Below, piece after piece: positions 14,842-25,099 of a DNA stretch of 45,208 nt. The notes beneath the pieces are model-generated. The model worked only from the letters and a program-made list of their open reading frames with translations, was not told where the DNA came from and ran no database searches. The position numbers and the translations under genes are program-made. How positions within the stretch are numbered: position 1 is the stretch's first letter; every line of letters begins with the position of its first letter. This stretch comes from Polyangium jinanense (GTDB taxonomy: Bacteria > Myxococcota > Polyangia > Polyangiales > Polyangiaceae), in assembly GCF_028435365.1 (NCBI RefSeq), contig NZ_JAGTJJ010000078.1:1-45208 (forward strand). The letters are read 5' to 3'.

Positions 14842-15729
14842 TTAGGCCCGAATTTCCCCGAGCCGCTCGGCGACCCAGGCCGCCTCGTCGTCGAGCCCCG
14901 CACCTTCGTAGAATCGCTCGAGCGCCTCGTACCGCCGGATCACGTCGAACCCGATCGCGTGCTGAAGCTTCCGCAGGCACACGGGGCAGACGTGTTGCGG
15001 GCGCGCGTCGGCCTCCTCGATGTGGTTCGACCCATTCATGAGGCACGAGAAATAAATGCAGTGACGCAGGCCGAACATGTGCCCGACCTCGTGGACGAGC
15101 ACCTTGATCATGCGGCGCAGCACGAGCTTTTCGTCGCCGGGGTGGAAGGGCTCGTCGTCGAAGGCCGGGTCGTACCGCGCGAAGCTGAAGACGCCGACGC
15201 GGTGGCGCGGCGTGGCTATGCCGAATACGAAGTTCCAGGACTCGTCGGGATAGAGATCCTCGCCGGTGATGGCCGCGAGCGCAAACACGTCCGGGGGCAA
15301 TCGTTGCTTCAGGAAGGCGAGGATGTGCGGCGTGTAGAGCTGGACCTTCCCCGTGTGCGGGTTGATGCGCGTCCGCATGCCGACCTCCGCGAGCGGGACG
15401 CGCGGGAGCAGGCGCGCCGGCAGAGCATAAAAAGCCTCGAGGGCGTCGCGGAGGAGCCCGGGCCGCGGAATGCCCGGTCGCGCCGGCACGCCGAGCGGGA
15501 GGAGCGCGAGCGTGCGGCGAGTTTCGTCGGGGACGAGCGGCTTTTCCGCGACGAATTCGGCATATTTCTGGCCGCGTTCGGGGTGGCACGCGAGCCAGTC
15601 GCCCTCGGCCGGCTGCGGCATGGGCTCGAATCCCGCGCCCGAGAGCGCGCGGCGGAGCTCGGGCGAGACGCTTCCGAGGGGGCCGAGCGCGACGATCTGG
15701 GCGGGCGTGAGGCGAGGAGGTGCGGTCAT
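14842..15729 (-). CDS. Archaemetzincin-like zinc metalloprotease
   Basis: 295 residues. The C-terminal half holds the archaemetzincin signature: HEVGHMFGLRH at 213-223 (zinc histidines and catalytic Glu), followed by C224, C229, the Met-turn-like C-L-M-N-G-S and C248-P-V-C251, a second structural zinc site of this family. No signal peptide, so cytosolic. Upstream F-G-I-A-T-P-R-H-R-V-G-V-F-S-F-A-R is the conserved strand before the helix. Archaemetzincins (peptidase M54) occur in archaea, vertebrates and scattered bacteria; substrates are poorly known. Start at M-T-A-P-P-R-L (15729); a longer frame to 15771 is possible. Convergent with the membrane-protein gene, 43 bp apart. Confidence 0.88.
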   Translation of the reverse strand: MTAPPRLTPAQIVALGPLGSVSPELRRALSGAGFEPMPQPAEGDWLACHPERGQKYAEFVAEKPLVPDETRRTLALLPLGVPARPGIPRPGLLRDALEAFYALPARLLPRVPLAEVGMRTRINPHTGKVQLYTPHILAFLKQRLPPDVFALAAITGEDLYPDESWNFVFGIATPRHRVGVFSFARYDPAFDDEPFHPGDEKLVLRRMIKVLVHEVGHMFGLRHCIYFSCLMNGSNHIEEADARPQHVCPVCLRKLQHAIGFDVIRRYEALERFYEGAGLDDEAAWVAERLGEIRA

Positions 15730-15857
15730 CGAGCGCCGACAGGATGCTACACGAGGCACGGCTATCGACAACCCCTCGGGCGTGCGCTGCTTCGAGCTTG
15801 CTTTTCAGTTCCCCGACGCGAGTGACATCCGGTAGGCCGTCCCGTATCCTGCCCAGG

Positions 15858-16370
15858 ATGCCTCCGCGCCAAACCCGCTCCTCCTCCCTCGTCCCCACGT
15901 TGGCCGCGGCGCTCCTCCTCGCGGGGTGCGCCGCCTCCGGTCCCTCCTCGCCGGCCGAACGTTGCCCCGAGGCACCCGCACAGCCCGCGCCCGCCGCCGC
16001 CGCGCCCGCGGCACCCGCGGCCGATGGGCCCATGGAATTCGAGAAGTATGAGCTCGTTTTGCTTCGCCGGGGTCCGCGGGCGAACGAGATTCCGGAGGCC
16101 GAGCTCGCGGCGATCCAGAAGGCCCACATCGCGCACCTCGACAAGATGGCCGAGGAGGGGGCGATCGTCGCGGCCGGGCCGTTCGATGACCAATCCGACG
16201 ACTCGTTCCGCGGCCTCGCCCTCTATCGCGTGGGCTCCGTGGAGGAGGCGCGGGCGCTCGCCGAGCAGGATCCCGCAGTGAAGGCCGGTCGATTGCGCGT
16301 CGAGGTCATGACCTGGATGACGGCCAAAGGATACGTGACGTTCCCCAAGGCGAAGCCGCGGAAACCCTGA
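15858..16370 (+). CDS. YCII-domain lipoprotein
   Basis: 170 residues. Lipoprotein signal with lipobox L-L-A-G-C near residue 22-26, then an Ala/Pro-rich linker. A YCII-like alpha/beta domain follows (about 57-160): Y-E-L-V-L-L-R-R-G, the H-I-A-H-L-D-K-M-A-E-E-G helix and A-A-G-P-F-D-D, ending with D-P-A-V-K-A-G. In this family the His and Asp pair is thought to be catalytic or metal-binding; export as a lipoprotein is uncommon. The next gene starts 1 nt after the stop, so the two form an operon. Confidence 0.75.
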   Translation: MPPRQTRSSSLVPTLAAALLLAGCAASGPSSPAERCPEAPAQPAPAAAAPAAPAADGPMEFEKYELVLLRRGPRANEIPEAELAAIQKAHIAHLDKMAEEGAIVAAGPFDDQSDDSFRGLALYRVGSVEEARALAEQDPAVKAGRLRVEVMTWMTAKGYVTFPKAKPRKP

Positions 16371-16371
16371 C

Positions 16372-17079
16372 ATGAGCGCGGGACGAGCAAAAAAAACGGC
16401 CCTCGCCGGGCTCGTGGCGGCCTCCGCGCTCGTGAGCGTTTCGGCCTCGGCGCAGGAGGAAGAGCTCCCCGGCGTCGAGGATCGCCGGTATGGCCTCGCC
16501 AGCGTGAACATGTTCCTCCGGTACACGCAGGTCCGCGATCCCGAGGCCATGCACAATCTGTCGAGCCTCCTCATGGGCGGGCTCTCCGCGCGTGCCCTGT
16601 ATGGAAAGCGGATCGCCTATGCGTTTGGCCTGGGGCTCGAATTCGGCGCCGGCGGGGCGCCGGGATTCGGGTTCGGGTTCGAGCTGTATCCGGCCGGCGT
16701 CGCGGTCGCGATCGGGCCGTCGGGGTACTTCGGTATCTTCGGCGGGATCGGCGTGAATGGCGTGACGGCGCGCGTGCCCATGACGCTCGTGCTGCCGGCC
16801 GAAGTTCGGCTGGAGCTCGACGTGACGAAGCGCGCGCGGGTCGGAGCACTCTTCGCGGTGGGATGGACGCCGGCGGACGACGTGCGGCAAACCCGCGCGG
16901 GGCTTTTCCCGTTCGTCGACGAGAACACGATGGCCCTCACGGCGCGGTTCGGGAAAACGTTCGAGAAATACGGCAACTTGATGGGCCGCGGTTATTTCTT
17001 TCGCCTCGAGCGGCGCGAGCAGATGCGGACGGTCTCTCTCGGGCTCGTGTTCGGCTGGGAGCTCGAGGTGGCGAATTGA
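16372..17079 (+). CDS. Probable outer-membrane beta-barrel or periplasmic protein
   Basis: 235 residues with a signal peptide (KKTALAGLVAASALVSVSASA-Q). After it come amphipathic beta-strand patterns rich in Gly and aromatics (YAFGLGLEFGAGGAPGFGFG, V-G-A-L-F-A-V-G-W-T-P) and a final strand V-S-L-G-L-V-F-G-W-E-L, typical of small outer-membrane barrels, though it does not end in the usual aromatic residue. Starts 1 nt after the YCII lipoprotein gene. No family recognised. Convergent end with the DUF3750 gene (0 bp gap). Confidence 0.6.
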   Translation: MSAGRAKKTALAGLVAASALVSVSASAQEEELPGVEDRRYGLASVNMFLRYTQVRDPEAMHNLSSLLMGGLSARALYGKRIAYAFGLGLEFGAGGAPGFGFGFELYPAGVAVAIGPSGYFGIFGGIGVNGVTARVPMTLVLPAEVRLELDVTKRARVGALFAVGWTPADDVRQTRAGLFPFVDENTMALTARFGKTFEKYGNLMGRGYFFRLERREQMRTVSLGLVFGWELEVAN

Positions 17080-17766
17080 TCATCGATCGTCGAAGCCGAG
17101 CCGGCCCGGGTTGACGGGCAGGATGAGCGCCGGCGGCCACCAATCCACGCCGATCGTCAAGCCGAGAACATGCAGCTCCACGCCCTCCGTCAGGCCGAGC
17201 TTCACGCCCGCGATCCACGTGTCGAATTGCACGCCCGTGCCGCCGCTCGTCAGCGATACGCCGATCGGCCCGCGATAATCCTTGCCGATGGCCGTCGACG
17301 GCAGATCGACCGGGATGTTGCAGCGCCGGAGCATCTGATCGACGTAGGTATTGCTGTTCGGGCCGGGCATCGGAAAATAATCGGGGTGCTCCTCGTTGTA
17401 CCGCGGCGTCTCCTCGTCGAGGCATTCGACCATCTTCCGGATCGAGCCCCGATCCTTCTCGACGAGGCCATGGAGCGCCACGTCCCCCTCGCCGAAATAG
17501 TCGAGCGGCCGCGACGTCGTCTCCTTGAATGCACGCGAGAGCAGCTCGTACCGGAGCAGCGGGCCCTGATCCGCGACGTTCACGATGATCCAGGCGTGCC
17601 GCGCCACCATCGTGATCGGCTCGGGCATCTCGCCGCTGAGGACGGCGACGTAAGGTTTCTCCGCGGGCGGCAAGGTGGTCGGGCGTCGCAGGACGACACA
17701 ACCGGCGCTCGACGTGAGCGCGGCCGCGGCGAGCACGACATGGGCGAGGAGGCGGGCTTGGTTCAC
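17080..17766 (-). CDS. DUF3750 lipoprotein
   Basis: 228 residues from a GTG that overlaps the thiM stop codon (GTGA). Lipoprotein signal with lipobox S-S-A-G-C (Cys23). DUF3750 signatures are clear: R-H-A-W-I-I-V near 56, PGPNSNTYVDQMLRRCNIPV (about 134-153), L-P-S-T-A-I-G-K-D-Y and V-E-L-H-V-L-G-L-T-I-G-V-D. Function is unknown in the family. It is translationally coupled to thiM and thus the last gene of a leftward sdaA-thiM operon; a link to thiamine metabolism would be speculative. Confidence 0.85.
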   Translation of the reverse strand: MNQARLLAHVVLAAAALTSSAGCVVLRRPTTLPPAEKPYVAVLSGEMPEPITMVARHAWIIVNVADQGPLLRYELLSRAFKETTSRPLDYFGEGDVALHGLVEKDRGSIRKMVECLDEETPRYNEEHPDYFPMPGPNSNTYVDQMLRRCNIPVDLPSTAIGKDYRGPIGVSLTSGGTGVQFDTWIAGVKLGLTEGVELHVLGLTIGVDWWPPALILPVNPGRLGFDDR

Positions 17767-18560
17767 ACGAACCTCACGCGCGCGAGGGTGGCTTCGTCGA
17801 GCTGATAGAGGGCGTCGAGCAGGTTCATTTGCAGGCTGCCAGGGCCTTGGCTGCGCTCCGCGGCGATCTCGCCCGCGACGCCGAGCACGGCCATGGCGTG
17901 CGCGGCGGCGACGAGCGGATCGGGTTCCACCCCGAGGAAGGCCCCGACGAGCGCGCTCGCCGTGCATCCGAGGCCCGTCACCCGCGTCATCATGGGGTGG
18001 CCGTTGCGGATGCCGAGCAGCTTGTCGCCGTCGGTCACGTAATCGACGGCGCCGCTCACCACGACCACGCATTTGTAGGTCTGCGCGAGCTGCCGCGCCG
18101 GCTCGATCGCGGCTTGCGACGGCTCGGTGCTGTCGACGCCGCGCGTGGCCTTCGCGTTCACGGCCGCGAGGGCGAGGACCTCGGAGGCGTTCGCCCGGAT
18201 GACCGTGGGCCCGATCTGGGCGAGCTGATCCGAGACGCGCGTCCGGAGCGGCGTCGCGCCGACCCCGACCGGATCGAGCACCCAGGGTTTGTCGAGCTCG
18301 TTCGCGCGGCTGGCGCAGAGCCGCATCGCCGTGATCCACGGCGACGAGAGCGTTCCGATGTTGATCACGAGCGACGAGGCGATGGCCACGAAATCCTCGA
18401 CCTCCTCGGCCGCGTGCACCATTGCCGGCGCGGCGCCGAGCGAAAGGAGGGCGTTCGCCGTGGTGTTCATCACGACGTAATTCGTGATGTTGTGCACGAG
18501 CGGTTTGCCCGCCCGGACCTTCTGCACCGATTCCCAGACTGCGCGCGCGTGATTTCCCAT
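17763..18560 (-). CDS. thiM: Hydroxyethylthiazole kinase
   Basis: 265 residues. ThiM phosphorylates 4-methyl-5-(2-hydroxyethyl)thiazole in thiamine salvage. Marks: KPLVHNITNYVVMNTTANAL at the N-terminus, G-A-A-P-A-M-V-H-A-A-E-E, the V-L-D-P-V-G-V-G-A-T segment, A-N-A-S-E-V-L-A-L and the nucleotide/anion loop V-T-G-L-G-C-T-A-S with its catalytic Cys. Start at the ATG 18560; the longer frame uses a TTG at 18614 and adds 18 unconserved residues. It lies 55 nt after sdaA and overlaps the DUF3750 gene. No thiE, thiD or visible TPP riboswitch is nearby, which suggests salvage enzymes are encoded elsewhere. Confidence 0.93.
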   Translation of the reverse strand: MGNHARAVWESVQKVRAGKPLVHNITNYVVMNTTANALLSLGAAPAMVHAAEEVEDFVAIASSLVINIGTLSSPWITAMRLCASRANELDKPWVLDPVGVGATPLRTRVSDQLAQIGPTVIRANASEVLALAAVNAKATRGVDSTEPSQAAIEPARQLAQTYKCVVVVSGAVDYVTDGDKLLGIRNGHPMMTRVTGLGCTASALVGAFLGVEPDPLVAAAHAMAVLGVAGEIAAERSQGPGSLQMNLLDALYQLDEATLARVRFV

Positions 18561-18615
18561 GCCTGCCGCCTGCTCGAAGGGCCGATAGTTTGGACAACCG
18601 GGTGCGTCTGTCAAC

Positions 18616-20040
<1,425 letters not shown>

Positions 20041-20226
20041 CGCGGGCGGAGTGTACTCCCGTTCAGGACGCGAGGTGGGGCGAAGCGCGGGGAGGCGTTC
20101 ACCTTCGCCGCGTCCGGGCAGGCTGTTCGTCCGGGCCCCCCATCCGAGGAGCGCTGGCAGGAGGGCCCGGTCGAGGCGCTGTATATCCGCGCCAAACCCT
20201 TGTTTGTCGCGTGGGGAGGCGTGCAT

Positions 20227-20337
20227 GTGCCCAAAACGGCGGCGGCGAACAATGGCGAGAACGTGAAGAACAAGGCAGGCGAGATCGACCCGGACGTGAC
20301 TTTCCGATTCCTGGCAAAAATCGAGAAGTCGTCCTGA
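20227..20337 (+). CDS. Possible 36-residue small protein
   Basis: A GTG start at 20227 lies 7 nt after GGGGAGG (20213-20219). The reading frame gives 36 residues beginning [14 protein letters not shown] and ending K-I-E-K-S-S. It has a normal K/E/N/D content, unlike the Arg-rich shadows around it, and G/C-rich third positions. No signal peptide. It is the only coding-like signal in the 352-bp gap between divergent sdaA and the hybrid kinase. I do not recognise it, and it may be spurious. Confidence 0.35.
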   Translation: MPKTAAANNGENVKNKAGEIDPDVTFRFLAKIEKSS

Positions 20338-20392
20338 ACAGCTCGTTTTTCCGCCCTAGCATGATGAGCGTACGTCCATTAAAGCTGGATTC

Positions 20393-23300
20393 ATGGCTCG
20401 GGTTGGGGTCCAGGGTTCAGCGGTCGAGGGCTGCCTCGCCGGCGGCGGGGAGATGGGCGCACTGATGCGCTCGTTCGACTGGTCGCGGACGTCGCTCGGC
20501 CCGGTCGCGGGCTGGCCGACGAGCCTCAAGACGATGGCGGGCGTGGTGCTCAACACGCGCTTTCCGATGCTGATCTGGTGGGGGCCCGATCTCATCCACG
20601 CGGTCTACAACGACAGCTACCGGCCCTTCCTGTGCAACAAGCACCCCGCGTCGCTCGGCGCTCCCGCGAACGAGGTGTGGGCCGAGATCTGGGGCGTCGT
20701 CGGTCCCATGGCGCGCGGCGTGCTCGAAGGCGGGCCCGCGACGTGGAGCGAGCATCTGCTGCTCTGGATGCAGCGGCGCGGGTTCGTCGAGGAGACGTAC
20801 TTCAGCTTTTCGTACAGCCCGGTCCCGCGCGATGACGGTCGCGTGGGCGGCGTGCTCGTGACCGTGCACGAGACGACCGAGCAGATCCAGGACGACCGGC
20901 AGCTCCGCATGCTGCGTGATCTCGCGGCGCGCGCCGCGGATGCAAAATCGGCCGAGGAGGCATGCCGCACGGCCGCCGAGATCTTCGCGACGAACGAGGC
21001 GGATCTGCCGTTCACGTTGCTCTACCTCGCCGACGGGCGCGAAGGCGAAGCGCGGCTCGTCGGCGAGAGCGGGCTCGCCCGATACGATGGCCCGGCCAAA
21101 CCCGCGAGCGTGCCGATCCGGGGCGATACCTCGCAGGCCGCGTGGCCGCTCGCCGAGGCGGCGCGCACGGGGCGCGAGGTGCTCGTGGACGACCTCGCAG
21201 GAAGGTTCGGCGCGCTTCCCGCAAGCCGCTGGGGCAGCCCGCCGGAGCGCGCATTCGTCCTGCCCCTCGTGCGCACCGGGCAACCCGAGCCGTACGGCTT
21301 CCTCGTGGCCGGCATGAGCCCGCATCGTTTGCTCGACGACCGGTACTGCGGGCTCTTCCGGCTCTCGGCCGATCAGGTCGTCACGACGATCGGCAACGCG
21401 CGCGCCCACGAGGAGGCGCGCGCGCACGCCGAGGCGCTCGCCATGATCGACCGCGCGAAGACGGCTTTTTTCAGCAATGCGAGCCACGAGCTGCGCACGC
21501 CGCTCACGTTGATCCTCGGGCCGGTCGAGGACGCGCTCGCCTCGGGCACGGGGACGCTCGGCGGCGAGGCCCTGCGGTGGGTGCATCGGAGCACGATGCG
21601 GCTCGCGAAGCTCGTGAACGCGCTGCTCGACTTCTCGCGGATCGAGGCCGGCCGCATTCAAGCCGCGTACGAGCCGATCGATCTCGCGGCGCTGACGATC
21701 GATCTCGCGAGCGCGTTTCGTTCGGCCTTCGAACGGGCCGGGCTCGCGTTCGACGTCGACTGCACGACGCTCGAGGAGCCAGTCTTCGTCGACCGCGACA
21801 TGTGGGAGAAGATCGTGCTGAACCTGCTCTCGAACGCGCTCAAGTTCACGTTCGAGGGGAAGGTGCGCGTGGCCCTGCAGGCGGTGGGGAACCACGTGGA
21901 GCTCACGGTCGAGGACACGGGCACGGGCATCGCCGAGGACGAATTGCCGCGGCTTTTCGATCGGTTCCATCGCATCCAGGGCGCGCGGTCGCGCACGCAC
22001 GAAGGCTCGGGCATCGGGCTCGCGCTGGTGCAAGAGCTCGTGCGGTTGCACGGAGGGCGCATCCAGGTCGCGAGCGAGCTCGGCAAGGGGACGAGGTTTT
22101 CCGTGGTGATTCCGCTCGGCGCGGCGCACCTGCCCGCCGATCGCGTTCGCGCCGAGCCAGCGCCGGCCTCGAGTCGGTCCGGCGTGGTGGCGCCGTACGT
22201 GGAAGAGGCGTTGCGGTGGCTGCCCGGCGCGGACGCGGATGGCGACGAGGCGCCGATCTCGGAGCGTTTCCTATCGGAGTCTTCGATCGGCGCACTCGCC
22301 CCGAACCCGAACGCGCGCATCCTGCTCGTGGACGACAACGCCGACATGCGCGCGTACGTCAGGCGCATTCTCGGCGAGCATTGGAAGGTGGAGGCGGTCG
22401 CGGACGGCGCAGCGGCGCTCGAAGCCGCGCGCGCGTCGCGACCGGACCTCGTGCTCACGGACGTGATGATGCCGAACCTCGACGGCTTCGGGCTCTTGCG
22501 CGCGCTGCGCGACGACGCGTCGCTCTGCGACGTGCCGGTGATCATGCTTTCGGCGCGCGCGGGCGAGGAATCACGCGTCGAAGGTCTCCAGGCGGGCGCG
22601 GACGACTACCTGCCCAAGCCGTTCTCGGCGCGCGAGCTCGTGGCGCGGATCACGGTCCACCTGCAGATCGCGGAGCTGCGGATGAGCGCGGTGCGGGAGC
22701 GGACGAAGATGCACGCGCTCTTCATGCAAGCGCCGGTGGCGATCGCGTCGCTGCGCGGGCCGCGGTACGTCTTCGAGCTGGCGAATCCGCGCTACGAGGT
22801 GATGGTGGGCAAGGAGCACCTGGTGGGGCGTGCGTACGCCGAGGTGTTCCCCGAGCTCGCGAATCACCCGATCATCGGCATCATCGACCGGGTGTACACG
22901 ACCGGCACGCCGTACGTGACCGACGAGGAGCGGCTCGACATCGATCGCGGCAGCGGCCACGTGGAGGAATCGTACTTCAGCTTCAACCTGTGCGCGGTGC
23001 GCGGTGAGTCCGGGGAGCCGGAGGGGCTCTTGTGCGTGGCCATCGACGTGACGGATCGGATGCGAGCCCGCAAGCGCCTGGAGGACGCGATGAAGGAGCG
23101 GGGGGAGCTGCTCGTGCGGGAGCAGGAGGCGCGGCGGCAGGCGGAGTCGGCGAACCGTTCGAAGGACGAGTTTTTGGCAATGCTGGGGCACGAGCTGCGC
23201 AATCCGCTCGCGCCGATCACGACGGCGCTGCACTTGATGCGGATGCGCATCGGCGACGCGGGCGCGCGGGAGCGAGCGGTGATCGAGCGGCAGGTGAAAC

Positions 23301-24277
23301 ACCTGACGCAGCTCGTGGACGATCTCCTGGACGTCTCGCGCATCACGCGGGGCAAGGTGGAGCTGAAGAAGGAGCGAATCGAGATCGCGGAGGTGGTGGC
23401 GAAGGCGATCGAAATGGCGAGTCCGCTCCTGGAGCAGAGGCGGCACCACCTGACGGTCGAGGTGCCGTCGCGGGGGCTCTTGGTGGACGGGGACGGGACG
23501 CGCCTCGCGCAGGTGATGTCGAATTTGCTGACGAACTCCGCGAAGTACACGGAGTCGGGCGGGCAGATCGCGGTGGAAGCGGAGCGGCGGGAGCGCGACA
23601 TCGAGATTCGGGTACGCGACAATGGTATCGGGATCGCCCCGGACGTGCTGCCGACGGTGTTCGATTTTTTCGTGCAGGACCGACAGGCGCTCGATCGAGC
23701 GCAGGGAGGGCTCGGGCTCGGTCTGGCGATCGTGCGGAATCTGGTGACGATGCACGGGGGGACGGTGTCGGCGCGGAGCGAAGGGAAGGGGAGGGGGAGC
23801 GAATTCACGGTGCGGCTCCCGGCGGCCGCGGGGCTCGCGGAGGTGGAGGCGGCGCGGGCGCGGGTGAGGGCGCCGATGAAGGCTCAGGGCGGGGGCGGGC
23901 ATCGAATTCTGGTGGTGGACGACAACGAAGATGCGGCGGCATTGCTGGCGGAGTCGCTGGGGAGCTTGGGGTATCAGACGCGGGTGGCTTCGGATGGGCC
24001 GTCGGCCTTGCGGGTGGCGGAGAAGTTTCGGCCGGACATTGCGCTGCTCGATATCGGTTTGCCGGTGATGGATGGGTACGAGCTGGCGCATCGATTGCGG
24101 GAGCGGCCGGAGCTCACGAGGTTGCGGTTGATCGCGGTGACGGGGTATGGGCAGGAGTCGGATCGGTCACTCTCGCGCGAGGCAGGGTTCGACGCGCATC
24201 TGGTGAAGCCGGTGCAGTTCGACCGGCTGGCGGGGCTTTTCGCGGAGATGTTCGGGCAGGAGGGGGAGGCGGAATAG
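20393..24277 (+). CDS. Hybrid sensor histidine kinase with two kinase cores and two receiver domains
   Basis: 1294 residues, no membrane segments, hence cytosolic. Order: PAS (about 20-165, FDWSRTSLGPVAGWP and FSYSPVPRDDGRVGG), GAF (about 180-345), HisKA with H365 (SNASHELRTPL), HATPase (N-box LLSNALKF, D-T-G-T-G-I), receiver 1 with phospho-acceptor D690 (VLTDVMMPNLDGF), a second PAS (about 770-895), a second HisKA with H933 (LGHELRNPL) and HATPase (L-L-T-N-S-A-K-Y, D-N-G-I-G-I), and receiver 2 with D1220 (ALLDIGLPVMDGYEL). All phosphotransfer residues are present. There is no DNA-binding output and no adjacent regulator, so it is an orphan multi-step relay, as is common in myxobacteria. Convergent with the gene at 24290. 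Confidence 0.93.
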   Translation: MARVGVQGSAVEGCLAGGGEMGALMRSFDWSRTSLGPVAGWPTSLKTMAGVVLNTRFPMLIWWGPDLIHAVYNDSYRPFLCNKHPASLGAPANEVWAEIWGVVGPMARGVLEGGPATWSEHLLLWMQRRGFVEETYFSFSYSPVPRDDGRVGGVLVTVHETTEQIQDDRQLRMLRDLAARAADAKSAEEACRTAAEIFATNEADLPFTLLYLADGREGEARLVGESGLARYDGPAKPASVPIRGDTSQAAWPLAEAARTGREVLVDDLAGRFGALPASRWGSPPERAFVLPLVRTGQPEPYGFLVAGMSPHRLLDDRYCGLFRLSADQVVTTIGNARAHEEARAHAEALAMIDRAKTAFFSNASHELRTPLTLILGPVEDALASGTGTLGGEALRWVHRSTMRLAKLVNALLDFSRIEAGRIQAAYEPIDLAALTIDLASAFRSAFERAGLAFDVDCTTLEEPVFVDRDMWEKIVLNLLSNALKFTFEGKVRVALQAVGNHVELTVEDTGTGIAEDELPRLFDRFHRIQGARSRTHEGSGIGLALVQELVRLHGGRIQVASELGKGTRFSVVIPLGAAHLPADRVRAEPAPASSRSGVVAPYVEEALRWLPGADADGDEAPISERFLSESSIGALAPNPNARILLVDDNADMRAYVRRILGEHWKVEAVADGAAALEAARASRPDLVLTDVMMPNLDGFGLLRALRDDASLCDVPVIMLSARAGEESRVEGLQAGADDYLPKPFSARELVARITVHLQIAELRMSAVRERTKMHALFMQAPVAIASLRGPRYVFELANPRYEVMVGKEHLVGRAYAEVFPELANHPIIGIIDRVYTTGTPYVTDEERLDIDRGSGHVEESYFSFNLCAVRGESGEPEGLLCVAIDVTDRMRARKRLEDAMKERGELLVREQEARRQAESANRSKDEFLAMLGHELRNPLAPITTALHLMRMRIGDAGARERAVIERQVKHLTQLVDDLLDVSRITRGKVELKKERIEIAEVVAKAIEMASPLLEQRRHHLTVEVPSRGLLVDGDGTRLAQVMSNLLTNSAKYTESGGQIAVEAERRERDIEIRVRDNGIGIAPDVLPTVFDFFVQDRQALDRAQGGLGLGLAIVRNLVTMHGGTVSARSEGKGRGSEFTVRLPAAAGLAEVEAARARVRAPMKAQGGGGHRILVVDDNEDAAALLAESLGSLGYQTRVASDGPSALRVAEKFRPDIALLDIGLPVMDGYELAHRLRERPELTRLRLIAVTGYGQESDRSLSREAGFDAHLVKPVQFDRLAGLFAEMFGQEGEAE

Positions 24278-24289
24278 CAGCCGCGGCAG

Positions 24290-24913
24290 CTAAAACGCCG
24301 TCCAGAACCGGCTTCGCTTCGTCCGCGCGCTCTGTCGCGAGCCCTCCCCTTCCTTCTTGTCCGGCCCGAGCGCGACGCCGAGGACGAACGAGCCGCGGAA
24401 GAAGTATTCATCCTCTTCCAGCCGCTGTCCCGTCGAGATGTGCTGCCAGGTGACCCCGTGGGGTGTGAAATCGACCTGCAAGCCAATCACGAAGAAATCG
24501 AGGATGAATGCGGTGCGGAGCCCGGTGGTGAACGCGACGTCGTGGTTGTCGACGATCTTGTAATCGGGCACGTTGACGGTCTGGAGATCGAGCGGGAAAC
24601 GCGCGCCGAAGAAAGGCCGGAGCTCGAAGATGTCCGCGAACTTGATGGACCAGCTCCCGTGCACCGCCGGTCCGAGGTACCGATACGTGCCGAAGGTGCC
24701 TGCGTAGTTGACGCCGTAATCGAACGTGCCGCCCAGGCAGATGGCGTCGAGGACCCGGAGTTCCAGCGTGCCGCCGACCCCGGCCTCGGTCCCGGCGCCG
24801 CCGTGGACCGTCGCGACGAACCGATGGCCCTTGTCACGAGCCGAAGCCGCGGGCAAGAGCGCGAAGAAGCCGAGCAGCGCGGACGCGATTTGCGCAAATC
24901 GAAGTCGAGTCAT
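24290..24913 (-). CDS. Probable outer-membrane beta-barrel protein
   Basis: 207 residues with a signal peptide (MTRLRFAQIASALLGFFALL, cleavage after A-S-A). The mature part alternates hydrophobic and polar residues with many Gly, Tyr and Phe (GGTFDYGVNYAGTFGTYRYL, F-E-L-R-P-F-F-G-A-R-F) and has paired strands such as TAFILDFFVIGLQVDF, as in small outer-membrane barrels. Ends SRFWTAF with a terminal aromatic, typical for barrel insertion. The start is supported by GGAGGG at 24919-24924. No family recognised. Confidence 0.65.
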   Translation of the reverse strand: MTRLRFAQIASALLGFFALLPAASARDKGHRFVATVHGGAGTEAGVGGTLELRVLDAICLGGTFDYGVNYAGTFGTYRYLGPAVHGSWSIKFADIFELRPFFGARFPLDLQTVNVPDYKIVDNHDVAFTTGLRTAFILDFFVIGLQVDFTPHGVTWQHISTGQRLEEDEYFFRGSFVLGVALGPDKKEGEGSRQSARTKRSRFWTAF

Positions 24914-25099
24914 GGGAACCCTCCATCGGGCCATTCGTTCCGGGATGTGGAAAGGAAGCTCGTCCCAAGAATGGAGGTGGGCGCGACCCCAGCGACGCTC
25001 ATCCGACGAGCCGTGGAATCCGGCCGACGAGAGGCGCTCTGGGGACGACGAGGCGAGGGTGGTGCGGCGGCCGAGATACCGGCCGGGGAGATCATTTCA

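Noticed and set aside
17767..18597. Upstream part of a 505-codon leftward frame
   Set aside because: It is an out-of-frame reading of thiM; the real gene in that frame begins at the GTG 17766.
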